DNA from: Nonlabens marinus S1-08
GTDB taxonomy: Bacteria > Bacteroidota > Bacteroidia > Flavobacteriales > Flavobacteriaceae
Direction: 5' to 3'
Assembly (NCBI RefSeq): GCF_000831385.1
Contig: NZ_AP014548.1
Coordinates: forward strand, 1,328,501 to 1,392,500
DNA length: 64,000 bases
Position numbers and translations under genes: made by a program. Shown one piece after another: positions 8,428-17,867 of this stretch (its first letter is position 1; every line of letters begins with the position of its first letter). The notes below the pieces were generated by a model, which ran no database searches, was not told the DNA's origin, and worked only from the letters and a program-made list of their open reading frames with translations.

Positions 8428-8868
8428 TTAAGATTCATTTTTTCTCTTCATCTCTGCCTGCCTTATAGACATACCATCAATGATAGAAAATAACTCTTCG
8501 GTTTCCATTATGGTTGATTGCTCTTTTTTGATACTGCCATCCAGGCCTATGAGTACAAATTTGAAGGAATCTTTTGATCTCATGAATTCCTTATAGAGAT
8601 CAGAAGAGTTGGGTGATGGTTTTTTGTCTGCAGCTTCAAAATGGTGCAACGTGACCTGATTAGGTAGAACTTGATACAGCACCAGTTTAAGTTCTGCACA
8701 GCCAGCGCTCGCAGCTTTCAGACTTTCAATCTGTGTCTTGAAATTCTTGTTTGTTTCATCATCACTCAAGACTAAAACAATTCTATTTTGCCATTGATAT
8801 TTTTTAAGGTCTTGAGAGTCCATAGTCATTGCGATTAAGATTAAAATAAGAAAAACAAGTTTTTTCAT
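8428..8868 (-). CDS. DUF4174 domain-containing secreted protein
   Basis: A 146-residue protein with an N-terminal signal peptide (MKKLVFLILILIAMTMDSQ). The pattern QNRIVLVLSDD, a helix, and FKFVLIGLDGSIKKEQS with a C-terminal helix matches DUF4174, a thioredoxin-fold-like family that usually lacks the CxxC pair; here too there is no CxxC. Function unknown; a periplasmic role is inferred. It lies between ypdA and rpe on the same strand, with about 50-80 bases on each side. Confidence 0.75.
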   Translation of the reverse strand: MKKLVFLILILIAMTMDSQDLKKYQWQNRIVLVLSDDETNKNFKTQIESLKAASAGCAELKLVLYQVLPNQVTLHHFEAADKKPSPNSSDLYKEFMRSKDSFKFVLIGLDGSIKKEQSTIMETEELFSIIDGMSIRQAEMKRKNES

Positions 8869-8913
8869 TATCCTAAAGTTAATGGAACTATGACAATAAG
8901 AACAGACGCTTAA

Positions 8914-9573
8914 CTAAGAATTAGCGAGCTCACGCAATTCCTTGATCGTTTTTATGGGATCGCTAGATTTGAAGACATAACTACCAGCAACAAGAACGTC
9001 TGCGCCAGCATCAATCAATTGCTTTGCATTTTTATCTGTCACGCCACCATCGATTTCAATAAGAGTGGATGCGCCTTTACTTTTAATAAGCTCTTTAAGT
9101 TCCTTAACCTTGTCGTACGTATTTTCAATGAAGCTCTGCCCACCAAATCCAGGATTCACACTCATGATGCATACGAGATCAATATCCTTAATGGTATCTT
9201 TCAAATGATCCACACTGGTATGTGGATTCAACGCCACGCCAGCTTTCATTCCGTTAGCTTTGATGTTCTGTAGCGTGCGATGTAAATGCGTGCAGGCTTC
9301 AAAGTGTACGGTAAGAATATCACAGCCTAAATCTGCAAAAGTTTTCACATAACGATCTGGATCAACGATCATCAGGTGACAGTCAATGGTTTTAGTGGCG
9401 TGTTTTGCAATGTCTCTTAACACCGGCATCCCAAAAGAAATGTTGGGAACAAAAACACCATCCATGATGTCAATATGAAACCAGTCTGCATCACTGCGAT
9501 TGAGCATTTCACAATCGCGTTGAAGGTTAGCAAAGTCGGCAGCAAGTACAGATGGAGCAATAAGTTTTGACAT
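8914..9573 (-). CDS. rpe: Ribulose-phosphate 3-epimerase
   Basis: A 219-residue TIM barrel that interconverts ribulose 5-phosphate and xylulose 5-phosphate in the pentose phosphate pathway. Family marks are the N-terminal IAPSVLAADFANL, HIDIMDGVFVPNISFG (metal-binding His and Asp), CHLMI, MSVNPGFGGQ, and EIDGGV near the C-terminus with the second catalytic Asp. I chose the ATG at 9573 (MSKLIAPS) over the ATG two codons upstream at 9579. A TATCTTTG box sits at 9591-9598. Confidence 0.96.
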   Translation of the reverse strand: MSKLIAPSVLAADFANLQRDCEMLNRSDADWFHIDIMDGVFVPNISFGMPVLRDIAKHATKTIDCHLMIVDPDRYVKTFADLGCDILTVHFEACTHLHRTLQNIKANGMKAGVALNPHTSVDHLKDTIKDIDLVCIMSVNPGFGGQSFIENTYDKVKELKELIKSKGASTLIEIDGGVTDKNAKQLIDAGADVLVAGSYVFKSSDPIKTIKELRELANS

Positions 9574-9590
9574 GATCAAGTGTGTTTAGG

Positions 9591-9598
9591 CAAAGATA
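9591..9598 (-). promoter_or_regulatory. Candidate -7 box TATCTTTG for rpe
   Basis: Exact TAnnTTTG on the minus strand, 18 bases before the ATG. Confidence 0.55.
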
Positions 9599-9658
9599 AA
9601 ATTTCCAATAACCGTAGACCGAATTCTAACCGTCGAATTTTTCAATTAAATTTATCCC

Positions 9659-9940
9659 ATGACTTCAAGACCCGATTCCCGTTCTTACATCAATAAGTTG
9701 AACATCGCCTCGATGGCTGTTTTATTGTTGATACTAGTTTTCTTTTTCCTCAAGGACACATTTCCGTTTTCTACTCAAAAATGGATCTATCTACTGTTAG
9801 GAGGTGTTCTAATCTTGGTTGACGTTCTCAGGATTCGTGAGGTATACCGTTTGGGACAGCGTAAACTTTTAGTGGTGCGTATCGTTACTTTAGCTATGGT
9901 TATTGGCTTTGTAGGTTACTGGTGGTACTTGCATTTTTAG
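9659..9940 (+). CDS. Small hypothetical membrane protein
   Basis: A 93-residue protein with a hydrophilic N-terminus and three hydrophobic segments, at about residues 14-32, 40-58 and 70-90. No family recognised. It looks like one of the short inner-membrane proteins often found next to housekeeping genes in Flavobacteriaceae. The reading frame is clean and the ATG sits 85 bases from divergent rpe. A palindrome copy with one mismatch follows 17 bases after its stop. Confidence 0.6.
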   Translation: MTSRPDSRSYINKLNIASMAVLLLILVFFFLKDTFPFSTQKWIYLLLGGVLILVDVLRIREVYRLGQRKLLVVRIVTLAMVIGFVGYWWYLHF

Positions 9941-9957
9941 AATATGTTGTTAAGTTC

Positions 9958-9971
9958 GCTTTCGCGAAAAC
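9958..9971. repeat. Dispersed palindrome, degenerate copy
   Basis: GCTTTCGCGAAAAC, one mismatch from the core, flanked by TTC and GAAAT. Located shortly after the stop codon of the small membrane protein. Confidence 0.8.
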
Positions 9972-10052
9972 GAAATATCAATCATCATTTCAAAAGAAAA
10001 GGGAGTATTGCTACTCGACTGATCTCTTTTTCATTTATAAACCAACCTTCTA

Positions 10053-10762
10053 ATGAGTAGTGTCCATATCAATAGAACTATTTTATTCATCTTCATAACG
10101 GGAATGCTTATCTCTTGTGCTAGGAAGATTGAGGTGTCAGCGGTAGAGGCAACTTTCAACGTTTACAGCTCAGCTCAGCTCATTTAGATAAAACAAAGGC
10201 AAATTTCCCAAAGTCTCAAAACGCTTTTACCACTCATTTATCCGGTGTCCCGTCTAATGACGATATCCGGGAATTTCTAGGTCATTCTTATGCAAGCAGA
10301 ATGTTTATCTATGACCAAAAAAATCAGTTGATAGGCCCAAACGGAGCTATAGATTATTTCTTCAGCTCATTTGAGTACCCTCTATACCTTGATCTAAGTA
10401 CTGATTTTAGGCGTTGTGATTCAGACTCTATGGCTCAATACCGTTTCCCTTATGGCAGTATGGATTATATTATATCAAAGATTGAGGTTCCCAATCCTCA
10501 AATGCTAGAGGCTTATACGTATAAAGTCTTTACATTCTGGAACTCAGATCTACCGACTCAAAGTGAAAACCTAGATAGATCTTGGATGAAGATGGTGGGT
10601 AATTTTAAACCTAATGAGAGTGTATTGTTTGTCAATATCTTCACTGACTTGCAAGAGGACTGGGGATTGCGACCTGATGGTAAAGTTTTCTATATATTGA
10701 CTAAAATGGAAGGTTCTGACGACTTGTACGTGGGTAAACTAAGTGAAACACCGTACAAATAA
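10053..10762 (+). pseudogene. Frameshifted lipoprotein gene, disrupted by a 5-bp repeat (possible phase variation)
   Basis: The ATG at 10053 opens a lipoprotein signal (MLISC lipobox) but reaches a TAG after 45 codons. The frame then continues open at +2 through VPSNDDIREFLGHSY to the stop at 10762. The break lies at three tandem copies of CAGCT (10166-10180). Removing one copy joins the two frames exactly, giving a 234-residue lipoprotein that reads NVYSSAHLDKTKANFPKSQ across the join. Either it is a real slipped-strand mutation, a reversible switch, or an assembly error. The product is not a family I know; it has no repeats or obvious enzyme motif. The downstream part could also start alone at the ATG at 10301. 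Confidence 0.7.
10166..10180 (+). repeat. Pentanucleotide tandem repeat (CAGCT)x3 in coding sequence
   Basis: Three perfect CAGCT units followed by CA. Two or five units would keep the lipoprotein in frame; three does not. Confidence 0.9.
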
Positions 10763-10764
10763 TC

Positions 10765-10778
10765 GCTTTCGCAAAAGC
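10765..10778. repeat. Dispersed palindrome, degenerate copy
   Basis: GCTTTCGCAAAAGC, one mismatch, followed by GAACT. It begins two bases after the stop of the broken lipoprotein gene. Confidence 0.8.
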
Positions 10779-10854
10779 GAACTCATCAAAAGCATTATTG
10801 CTAGCTACTCCAGTTGAGATAAGAGGTGTTCCAAACGATTTCAGCCGATTAGTC

Positions 10855-12114
10855 TTAATTAGAAACCGCTTCTACTGCGGTGAGGCTAGTGTCAAATTCA
10901 AAGATTTCGAGATCAAAATAGCGAACCGCTGCCAGCGCGTGGTCAAAGATATCTGCCATGATATATTCATAATTTGCCCAACGTTTATCACTGCTAAAAG
11001 CATAAATCTCTAGTGGCATCCCCTGGGATGTAGGAGGTAACTGTCGGATCATGATGGTCATTTCTTTATTGATGGCAGAATGTCCTTGTACATATTCCTG
11101 TAAGTACTTTCTAAAAACTCCAATGTTTGTGAGATTACGTCCATTGATCAAGACGCTTTTATCCACTTCATTCTGCTCATTATATTTATGTATTTCTTCT
11201 TGCCTAGATTTCAGGTAATCTTCAATCAAACTTATTTTTTGGAGTTGCTCAATGTCATTCTTTTCTAGGTAACGTATACTCTTAGACTTTATAATTATTG
11301 CGCGCTTGATACGCCTACCACCAGAGTCGGTCATACCACGCCAGTTTTTATAGGCATCAGAAATTAGTGCATATGTAGGTAAATTGGTAATCGTATTATC
11401 AAAGTTCTGTACCATGACGGTAGAAAGATTGATCTGCAAAACCTCGCCATCTGCACCGTATTTCTCCATGGTGATCCAGTCGCCTATACGTACCGTATCA
11501 TTGATAGAAACCTGAATACTGGCCACAAAACCTAAAATAGTATCCTTAAAGATCAAGAGTAATATCGCCGAGGCAGCGCCTAGCGTAGTAAAGAACTTAA
11601 TAAACTCAATATTAGCTACAATCGCAAGAATCGATGCAAAAGCCAGTACCCACAATACCAGCATGATGACCTGTATATAACTATCGATGGGCTTGTCTCT
11701 AAATCTTACCGTAAGTTTTAAAAACTCGTTGATGGTGCGTAATACACTTCTAAAAATGAATACGATCAGGAAAACAAAAAGGACCCATAAAAAAGTTTCA
11801 AGGCCACTTTCTAAAATTGGATAATCAAAAAAAATGTAAGGAACAGCTTTATTCAATAACACTAACGGAATCACCAGTGAAACCAGTCTAGGTGCACCAT
11901 GTTTGACCAATAGATCGTCAAATTGAGTCTCCGTTCTTTGAGAAAAAGCTTTGAAAGCTGTAATAATGGCACGGCGTGTAACCCAGTAGACGACAAATAA
12001 AATAACAGTAAATACCAATCCTACACCTAGGATGTTTACCAATTCTGCCACGTCGTTCTCCCAACCTAGACCGTCTGTGAGCCAGTTGTAAATCGCTCTT
12101 CTATACTCATTCAT
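10855..12114 (-). CDS. MscS-family mechanosensitive ion channel (YbdG/MscM type)
   Basis: A 419-residue inner-membrane protein. Hydrophobic spans at about 25-45, 70-92, 100-120, 140-165 and the pore-lining span at about 170-200, then the MscS beta domain with VSINDTVRIGDWITMEKYGADGEV and the NLPTYALISDAYKNWRGM segment typical of the YbdG/YnaI-like branch rather than small MscS. These channels release solutes on hypo-osmotic shock. The long soluble C-terminal part with IRQLPPTSQGMPLEIYAFS also fits YbdG. It is transcribed toward the palindrome at 10765, without a clear terminator. Confidence 0.85.
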   Translation of the reverse strand: MNEYRRAIYNWLTDGLGWENDVAELVNILGVGLVFTVILFVVYWVTRRAIITAFKAFSQRTETQFDDLLVKHGAPRLVSLVIPLVLLNKAVPYIFFDYPILESGLETFLWVLFVFLIVFIFRSVLRTINEFLKLTVRFRDKPIDSYIQVIMLVLWVLAFASILAIVANIEFIKFFTTLGAASAILLLIFKDTILGFVASIQVSINDTVRIGDWITMEKYGADGEVLQINLSTVMVQNFDNTITNLPTYALISDAYKNWRGMTDSGGRRIKRAIIIKSKSIRYLEKNDIEQLQKISLIEDYLKSRQEEIHKYNEQNEVDKSVLINGRNLTNIGVFRKYLQEYVQGHSAINKEMTIMIRQLPPTSQGMPLEIYAFSSDKRWANYEYIMADIFDHALAAVRYFDLEIFEFDTSLTAVEAVSN

Positions 12115-12222
12115 TTGATTCAGAATTTAAGTCCATATTAGCAAGGTACAATTACTAAAGTGTTGTGGTGGTTTATACGCTGTAAAATGGAGTATGCAAA
12201 TTTCTTGAAAAAAACAACCACA

Positions 12223-12257
12223 AAAAAACCGCCTCTAGAATCTCTAGCGGCGGTTTT
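12223..12257 (-). terminator. Intrinsic terminator after pnp (both directions possible)
   Basis: CCGCC (12229-12233) pairs with GGCGG, and the inner CTAGA pairs with TCTAG, with a one-base mismatch between. Runs of A and T flank the stem, giving T tracts in both directions. Confidence 0.8.
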
Positions 12258-12302
12258 GAATTTAACGATATCGAGCATTGAGGCGCTCGAAATGCGATTT
12301 CT

Positions 12303-14558
12303 CTAATCCTCAGACTTATTGTCATCGTTGTTACGACGAGGACGATCATCAGATCTACGGTCATCGCGTCTTCCACCACTGCGACGGTCATCACGACCAC
12401 GACCACGATCGTTGCGATCATTGTCACGACGTGGTGGACGTTCTGTCCAGCCTTCTGGTTTCGGCATAGTTTCCTTACGAGAAACTTTTTGCTTCTTGGT
12501 TCTTGGGTCAACACCCATGTATTTAACGTCTAGAGTATCACCAACGCTCAATACGGTAGAAGGGTCTTCAATACGCTTGTAATCAAACTCACTTACGTGT
12601 AGCAAAGTTTCCTTACCAGGCTTAAATTCTACCACGGCACCAAAGTCTAACATCTTCACCACCTTCACATGGTAGGTCTCACCAACTGTTGGTTCAAAAA
12701 TGATGTTCTGGATACGCTCTAGAGCTGCCTCGATCTTAGCACGGTCTGTACCTGCGATCTCGATAATTCCCATCTCGTTTTCTTCCTTGATGTTGATCAC
12801 CGTATCGGTTTCTTTCTGTAATTCTTGAATTACTTTTCCACCAGGTCCTATCACAGCACCAATGTACTTGCCTTCAATCTCCATAGATTCCATCTTAGGA
12901 GCGTGTGGCTTCACATCTGCAGCAGGAGCCGCAATCGTGTCAGTTAGTTTTCCTAGAATGTGCATGCGGCCTTCTTTGGCTTGCATTAATGCATTGGTAA
13001 GTATCTCATAAGAAAGACCTTTTACCTTGATGTCCATTTGACAAGCAGTAATACCGTCTGCAGTACCAGTTACTTTAAAGTCCATGTCACCCAAGTGATC
13101 TTCATCACCTAAGATATCAGACAATACAGCATATTTATCACCTTCAGTAATCAATCCCATGGCGATACCAGAAACTGGTTTCTTCATAGGCAGACCCGCA
13201 TCCATCAATGCCATAGTGCCAGCACAAACAGTTGCCATGGAAGAAGAACCATTGGATTCCAATACCTCAGATACAACTCTTACTGTATAAGGAAGGTCAT
13301 TAGGAAGCATTCTTTTCAAAGCACGTTGAGCCAGGTTTCCGTGACCTATCTCACGACGGGAAGTTCCACGTAGTGGACGGGCTTCTCCAGTTGAGAATGG
13401 TGGGAAGTTATAGTGTAGGTAGAAACGCTCTTCACCTTCTTGTGACGCCATATCAATGATGTTGGCATCTCTTGAAGTTCCTAGTGTTACCGTTGCAAGT
13501 GCTTGAGTTTCTCCACGAGAGAAAATGGCACTACCGTGAGTTGATGGAAGATAATCTACCTCACACCAGATGTCACGTATGTCTGTAGTCTTACGACCAT
13601 CCAGACGAATTCCCTCATTTAGCAATACATCACGTACTGCTTTCTTGTGGGTTTTGTTGAAATACTTAGAGATCAAATCACCATTTTCCTCTTGATCTTC
13701 TTCAGAAAACTGTGCTTTTACATCTTCTTTGACCTCGCTAAAGGCTGCGCTACGCTCATGCTTAGCACTTCCTTGTTTTGCAACATCGTAAACTTTTTGG
13801 TAAGCCAATTCTGCAACTTTAGCTTCGATATCAGCATCTTCACGCTCACCTTCGTACTCGCGTACTTCTTTTTTACCTACTGCTTCAGCAAGTGCTACTT
13901 GAGCAGCACACTGATCTTTGATTGCTTCATGGGCAGCTTTAATGGCGGCGATCATATCCTCTTCAGAGATCTCTTCCATTTCACCTTCTACCATCATCAC
14001 GCTATCTGCGCTCGCACCTATCATCATTTCTAGGTCAGCTTCTGCTAGTTGGGAATAGCTAGGATTGATGACAAACTCGCCATCCACACGCGCTACACGT
14101 ACTTCAGAAATAGGACATTCAAACGGAAGGTCAGAAAGTTGGATGGCTGCAGATGCTGCAAGTCCTGCCATAGCATCTGGCATCACCTCATCATCGTGAG
14201 ACATCAATTGGATCATTACCTGAACCTCTGCATGGTAATCCTTAGGGAAAAGTGGACGTAGCACACGGTCTACAAGACGCATGGTAAGAACCTCACCATC
14301 GTTAGGACGAGCTTCACGCTTGAAGAATCCGCCTGGATATTTACCGGCAGCGGCAAATTTCTCACGGTAGTCTACAGTAAGTGGAAGGAAATCTAGTCCA
14401 GTAGATTTGTAGCTGGACACTACAGTTCCTAGAAGCATTGCTTTACCACATGTGATCACGACAGATCCATGTGCTTGTTTTGCAAGCGCTCCAGTTTCAA
14501 TAGTGATATCAGGCCCATTGGCCATCTTGATCACTTGTTTAAAAACTTGTGGTTTCAT
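12303..14558 (-). CDS. pnp: Polyribonucleotide nucleotidyltransferase (PNPase)
   Basis: A 751-residue 3'-to-5' phosphorolytic exoribonuclease of RNA decay. Domain order: first RNase PH domain (to about 230), linker helices, second RNase PH domain with [20 protein letters not shown], a KH domain with [19 protein letters not shown], and an S1 domain with [24 protein letters not shown]. The last about 55 residues are an Arg/Asp-rich low-complexity tail beginning after [10 protein letters not shown]. Such tails are usual in Bacteroidota PNPases and may bind RNA (inference). rpsO lies upstream on the same strand, as in many bacteria. Confidence 0.97.
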   Translation of the reverse strand: MKPQVFKQVIKMANGPDITIETGALAKQAHGSVVITCGKAMLLGTVVSSYKSTGLDFLPLTVDYREKFAAAGKYPGGFFKREARPNDGEVLTMRLVDRVLRPLFPKDYHAEVQVMIQLMSHDDEVMPDAMAGLAASAAIQLSDLPFECPISEVRVARVDGEFVINPSYSQLAEADLEMMIGASADSVMMVEGEMEEISEEDMIAAIKAAHEAIKDQCAAQVALAEAVGKKEVREYEGEREDADIEAKVAELAYQKVYDVAKQGSAKHERSAAFSEVKEDVKAQFSEEDQEENGDLISKYFNKTHKKAVRDVLLNEGIRLDGRKTTDIRDIWCEVDYLPSTHGSAIFSRGETQALATVTLGTSRDANIIDMASQEGEERFYLHYNFPPFSTGEARPLRGTSRREIGHGNLAQRALKRMLPNDLPYTVRVVSEVLESNGSSSMATVCAGTMALMDAGLPMKKPVSGIAMGLITEGDKYAVLSDILGDEDHLGDMDFKVTGTADGITACQMDIKVKGLSYEILTNALMQAKEGRMHILGKLTDTIAAPAADVKPHAPKMESMEIEGKYIGAVIGPGGKVIQELQKETDTVINIKEENEMGIIEIAGTDRAKIEAALERIQNIIFEPTVGETYHVKVVKMLDFGAVVEFKPGKETLLHVSEFDYKRIEDPSTVLSVGDTLDVKYMGVDPRTKKQKVSRKETMPKPEGWTERPPRRDNDRNDRGRGRDDRRSGGRRDDRRSDDRPRRNNDDNKSED

Positions 14559-14656
14559 TTGTTTGTATTAAACGTTAATCTCAAGTTGTGTGTGGTGAGA
14601 AGGCGTTTACTTACTGAGAAACCAGCTTTTGTTGTTGCGATGTTTATTTTGATTAC

Positions 14657-14670
14657 GCTTTCGCGAAAGC
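14657..14670. repeat. Dispersed palindrome core between rpsO and pnp
   Basis: Exact core; TTACGCTTTCGCGAAAGCGTAA is symmetric over 22 bases at 14653-14674. It sits between the rpsO terminator and the pnp start, in the pnp 5' region. Confidence 0.9.
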
Positions 14671-14702
14671 GTAAACAGCATCAACTGCTGCGGTATAAAA
14701 CT

Positions 14703-14731
14703 AAAAAAGGGGACACGAAGTCCCCAATTTT
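14703..14731 (-). terminator. Intrinsic terminator of rpsO
   Basis: GGGGAC and GTCCCC form a six-pair stem with loop ACGAA; on the minus strand it is followed by TTTTTT. It abuts the rpsO stop codon. Confidence 0.85.
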
Positions 14732-15001
14732 TTACTTTCTAATTCCTAATTCTTTAATCAACTCACGGTAAGCAACAATGTCTTTCTTCATCTTGTAATC
14801 AAGAAGGGAACGACGCTTTCCTACAAGCTTCACAAGGCTGCGCTCTGTGTTGTAGTCGTGACGATTTCTCTTAAGGTGTTCTGTCAAGTGGTTGATACGG
14901 TAGGTGAACAACGCGATTTGAGAATCGGTATTCCCTGTGTCATTTGCCGATTTCCCGTACTTTGCGAAAACCTCAGCTTTTTTTTCTGGTGCTAAATACA
15001 T
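14732..15001 (-). CDS. rpsO: 30S ribosomal protein S15
   Basis: An 89-residue protein matching the usual S15 length. Recognisable segments are YGKSANDTGNTDSQIALFTYRI, NHLTEHLKRNRHDYNTERSL and the C-terminal RRSLLDYKMKKDIVAY, which contact 16S rRNA helices in the platform. The start is the ATG at 15001 (MYLAPEKKAEV); an in-frame ATG at 15067 would add 22 residues not found in S15. The promoter box is at 15082-15089, and a strong terminator follows, so pnp is probably expressed mainly from its own promoter. Confidence 0.97.
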   Translation of the reverse strand: MYLAPEKKAEVFAKYGKSANDTGNTDSQIALFTYRINHLTEHLKRNRHDYNTERSLVKLVGKRRSLLDYKMKKDIVAYRELIKELGIRK

Positions 15002-15081
15002 GCCAAAATTATTTATATAATGAATATTATGTATGTCAGATTTTCTGACGGTGCCTTCGGGATTCATTCCCTAAGCGGCTG

Positions 15082-15089
15082 CAAAGATA
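15082..15089 (-). promoter_or_regulatory. Candidate -7 box TATCTTTG for rpsO
   Basis: Exact TAnnTTTG on the minus strand about 80 bases before the rpsO ATG, giving a leader of about 75 bases, long enough for S15 autoregulation. Confidence 0.6.
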
Positions 15090-15190
15090 CAGTTTAAAAT
15101 AAAAACAACATGAAAAACAAAATCAAACTTTAAAGCTACAAGTTTCAATATGGTCTATTGATGATTGCCTAATTGCTTAGGTTAGATAGA

Positions 15191-15766
15191 TTATTCAAAA
15201 TTGAGTTTTTCATAGACAACGTCTATGTCGAGTGCTAGCCATTGGGCCGTGCTGTAATCGTAATATTCCTGCGAAATCGATATTCTGAGTTGATCATTGT
15301 CTAAGACGGTAATTACATCGTCAGTTCTTAGATTAGTTATTCTGTTTTCACTATCAACGTAATCATAAACCTCAAAAGAATTGTTCTCTAGTATTATTTG
15401 ATCATTGGAAAAAACATAAATGGTCGAGAATATACTGCTGGTGAAGTTCGTGTTGCCATCAGGATAAGCAGGGTTTTGAAACCGTAAATTTGTTGCTGGG
15501 AATATAAAACTAACTAGTTGTAGCCTTACCTGTCCTTCAATATTTGGTCTTAGATCTAAATCATAATAGTCAAAATCATTTATCTCGCTTTTTAGATCTG
15601 TCGAAGTAATTCCATCTCCATTAAGGTCAACAGCTTGATCAGATTCAAATGATTTTATAGCATAAAACCCAACTACTTTTTTAAGTTCAGGATCGATCAA
15701 ATTATCATCATCGCTAACGCACGATGTCAATACTAAACAGGTGAAGAAAAAATATAGAAATTTCAA
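15191..15766 (-). CDS. Hypothetical lipoprotein
   Basis: A 191-residue protein with a lipoprotein signal: MKFLYFFFTCLVLTSC, with Cys16 as acylation site, then an acidic VSDDD linker, a common surface-export signal in Flavobacteriaceae. The start is a TTG at 15766, with no ATG placed as well. The segment DLNGDGITSTDLKSEIN looks like a Ca-binding or EF-hand-like loop, often seen in flavobacterial lipocalin-like lipoproteins. The rest is beta-rich. The family is not recognised. It begins 20 bases after the accD stop. Confidence 0.65.
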   Translation of the reverse strand: MKFLYFFFTCLVLTSCVSDDDNLIDPELKKVVGFYAIKSFESDQAVDLNGDGITSTDLKSEINDFDYYDLDLRPNIEGQVRLQLVSFIFPATNLRFQNPAYPDGNTNFTSSIFSTIYVFSNDQIILENNSFEVYDYVDSENRITNLRTDDVITVLDNDQLRISISQEYYDYSTAQWLALDIDVVYEKLNFE

Positions 15767-15785
15767 AGATCTTGTTTTGGTAGCT

Positions 15786-16646
15786 CTATGCTGTTTCCAT
15801 CTCTCGATTCAATATCAAATCAAGATATTGATTCACTTTCTTCTTTAACTGTGGTCTAGGCACTATAAAGTCTAGGAATCCTTTTTCTAACAAGAACTCT
15901 GCGGTTTGGAAACCTTCTGGTAATTCTTTACCAGTTGTATCGCGCACTACACGTGGTCCAGCGAAAGCAATCAATGCTCCTGGCTCACCCATGTTGATGT
16001 CTCCTAACATTGCAAATGATGCAGTGGTACCACCTGTGGTAGGATCGGTACATAAAGAGAGGTAAGGAATTCCAGCATCAGCTAGTTGCGCCAATTTTGC
16101 ACTTGTTTTCGCTAATTGCATTAATGACAAAGCAGCTTCCATCATGCGGGCACCTCCAGATTTAGAGATGATCATGAACGGGATTTTGTTTTTCAATGAA
16201 TGATCTGCCGCACGAGCAATCTTTTCACCTACTACACTACCCATGGAACCACCTATAAAAGAGAAGTCCATACAAGCAACAACAAGATCGTGACCATTGG
16301 ATTTACCTACTGCTGTGCGTATTGCGTCTTTCAAACCAGTTTTTGCCTGCGCTGCTTCTAGTCGATCAGTATATTTTTTGGTATCCGTAAATTTCAGTGG
16401 ATCTTTTGAGGTGATATTTGGGTTCAATTCCTCAAACTCATTATTGTCAAATAAGATTTCAAAATATTCTTTGCTACCTATTTTTACATGGTATCCATTT
16501 TCTGGACTCACATAAAAGTTATTCTTAAGTTGCTCAGAATCTATTATTTTTCCTGTAGGGGATTTATACCACAATCCTTTAGGCGTGTCCTTCTTAGCCT
16601 CAGTAGGTGTTGTGATTCCTTTTTTTTCTCTTTTAAACCAAGCCAT
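15786..16646 (-). CDS. accD: Acetyl-CoA carboxylase carboxyltransferase subunit beta
   Basis: A 286-residue subunit that, with AccA, transfers the carboxyl group from biotin to acetyl-CoA in fatty acid synthesis. The crotonase-fold core is well conserved: [53 protein letters not shown] and FAGPRVV. Odd feature: the N-terminal zinc ribbon (C-x2-C and C-x2-C in E. coli AccD) is kept in length, but all four Cys are replaced (WYKSPTGK and VSPENGYH); there is no Cys in the first 70 residues. Confidence 0.95.
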   Translation of the reverse strand: MAWFKREKKGITTPTEAKKDTPKGLWYKSPTGKIIDSEQLKNNFYVSPENGYHVKIGSKEYFEILFDNNEFEELNPNITSKDPLKFTDTKKYTDRLEAAQAKTGLKDAIRTAVGKSNGHDLVVACMDFSFIGGSMGSVVGEKIARAADHSLKNKIPFMIISKSGGARMMEAALSLMQLAKTSAKLAQLADAGIPYLSLCTDPTTGGTTASFAMLGDINMGEPGALIAFAGPRVVRDTTGKELPEGFQTAEFLLEKGFLDFIVPRPQLKKKVNQYLDLILNREMETA

Positions 16647-16740
16647 GTTTCTAGTTATGAGTTAGGAGTTATAACCTCAGAGTTTATCATCTCTTCAGTT
16701 CAGCTCTCTTGTTTCTTGAATCTATTTTCTTGATCCTTAT

Positions 16741-17808
16741 TTAAAGTGTTCCAACATTATTCAAATCTTCAAATGCCTGCTTCAAGCGTGCTTTGAATGA
16801 TTCTTCACCCACACGCAACCATTTGCGTGGGTCGTAGTATTTCTTGTTAGGAATGTCAGCACCCGTTGAATTCCCTATTTGGGTCTTCATAAAATCGTCG
16901 TTGCTGTCCATATATTTTTTAACGCCATCAGCAAATGCCCATTGTAAATCAGTATCAATATTCATTTTTACAACACCGTAACCTATAGCCTCACGTATTT
17001 CTTCTAATGTTGAGCCAGATCCACCATGAAATACAAAGTCAATATGGTTGTGCTCTACACCATATTTTTTAGTCACATACTCTTGTGAATTCTTCAAAAT
17101 CTTTGGAGTCAACTTTACATTTCCTGGTTTGTACACTCCATGAACGTTTCCAAAAGCAGCTGCAATGGTAAATTGATCACTTACTTTTTTGAGTTCTTCA
17201 TAAGCATAAGCAACTTCTTCTGGTTGTGTGTATAATTTTGATTCGTCTACATCACTATTATCTACACCATCTTCTTCACCGCCTGTAATTCCAAGTTCAA
17301 TTTCTAGGGTCATGTCCATTTTTGACATGCGCTCTAGATATCTTTTACAAATCTCAATGTTCTCTTCTAATGGCTCTTCACTCAAGTCAATCATGTGCGA
17401 GGAGTAGAGGCTTTTTCCGCTTTCGCGAAAGCGTGCTTCACTAGCACCTAATAAACCATCGATCCAGGGCAGTAATGGCTTAGCACAGTGATCTGTATGA
17501 AGAATAACTGTTGCGCCATAAGCCTCAGCGAGTCGGTGGATATGCTCTGCACCAGCGATACCGCCTAAAATAGCCGCCCGTTGATTCTCGTTGCTCAAGC
17601 CTTTACCTGCGTTAAATATAGATCCACCGTTAGAGTACTGAATAATGACTGGCGAATTAAGTTCTGCCGCTGTTTCCATCACCGCATTGACTGAACTGGA
17701 ACCTATTACATTTACCGCTGGTAACGCATAGCCGTTAGTCTTAGCATGGTTGAATATTTCTTGAACATGTTTGCCTGTAGCAACTCCTGGTTTGATATGG
17801 TGACTCAT
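16741..17808 (-). CDS. fbaA: Class II fructose-bisphosphate aldolase
   Basis: A 355-residue zinc-dependent aldolase of glycolysis and gluconeogenesis. Marks: VKP-like start (HIKPGVATG), LHTDHCAKPLLPWIDG with the catalytic Asp and zinc His, ELGITGGEEDGVDN, FGNVHGVYKPG and FHGGSGS. I chose the ATG at 17808; a TTG at 17841 overlaps the TACTTTTG promoter box at 17829-17836. The dispersed palindrome is read as RFRES just before GKSLYSSHMIDLSEE; from memory the E. coli enzyme has HFAATGKPLFSSHM there, so the length is unchanged. Confidence 0.97.
   Translation of the reverse strand: MSHHIKPGVATGKHVQEIFNHAKTNGYALPAVNVIGSSSVNAVMETAAELNSPVIIQYSNGGSIFNAGKGLSNENQRAAILGGIAGAEHIHRLAEAYGATVILHTDHCAKPLLPWIDGLLGASEARFRESGKSLYSSHMIDLSEEPLEENIEICKRYLERMSKMDMTLEIELGITGGEEDGVDNSDVDESKLYTQPEEVAYAYEELKKVSDQFTIAAAFGNVHGVYKPGNVKLTPKILKNSQEYVTKKYGVEHNHIDFVFHGGSGSTLEEIREAIGYGVVKMNIDTDLQWAFADGVKKYMDSNDDFMKTQIGNSTGADIPNKKYYDPRKWLRVGEESFKARLKQAFEDLNNVGTL
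17419..17432. repeat. Dispersed palindrome core, inside fbaA
   Basis: Exact GCTTTCGCGAAAGC, read on the minus strand as RFRES in a surface region of the aldolase, without length change relative to E. coli FbaA. Confidence 0.9.
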
Positions 17809-17828
17809 TTGTTTCAGATCTTGACTAA

Positions 17829-17836
17829 CAAAAGTA
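17829..17836 (-). promoter_or_regulatory. Candidate -7 box TACTTTTG for fbaA
   Basis: Exact TAnnTTTG on the minus strand, 20 bases before the ATG at 17808; this argues against the upstream TTG start. Confidence 0.55.
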
Positions 17837-17867
17837 AGCAAAATCTAAGAGGTGTAAATCTCATTTC

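Noticed and set aside
12173..12582. Open frames on both strands over the end of pnp
   Set aside because: They are shadows of the Arg/Asp-rich low-complexity tail of PNPase and the terminator region.
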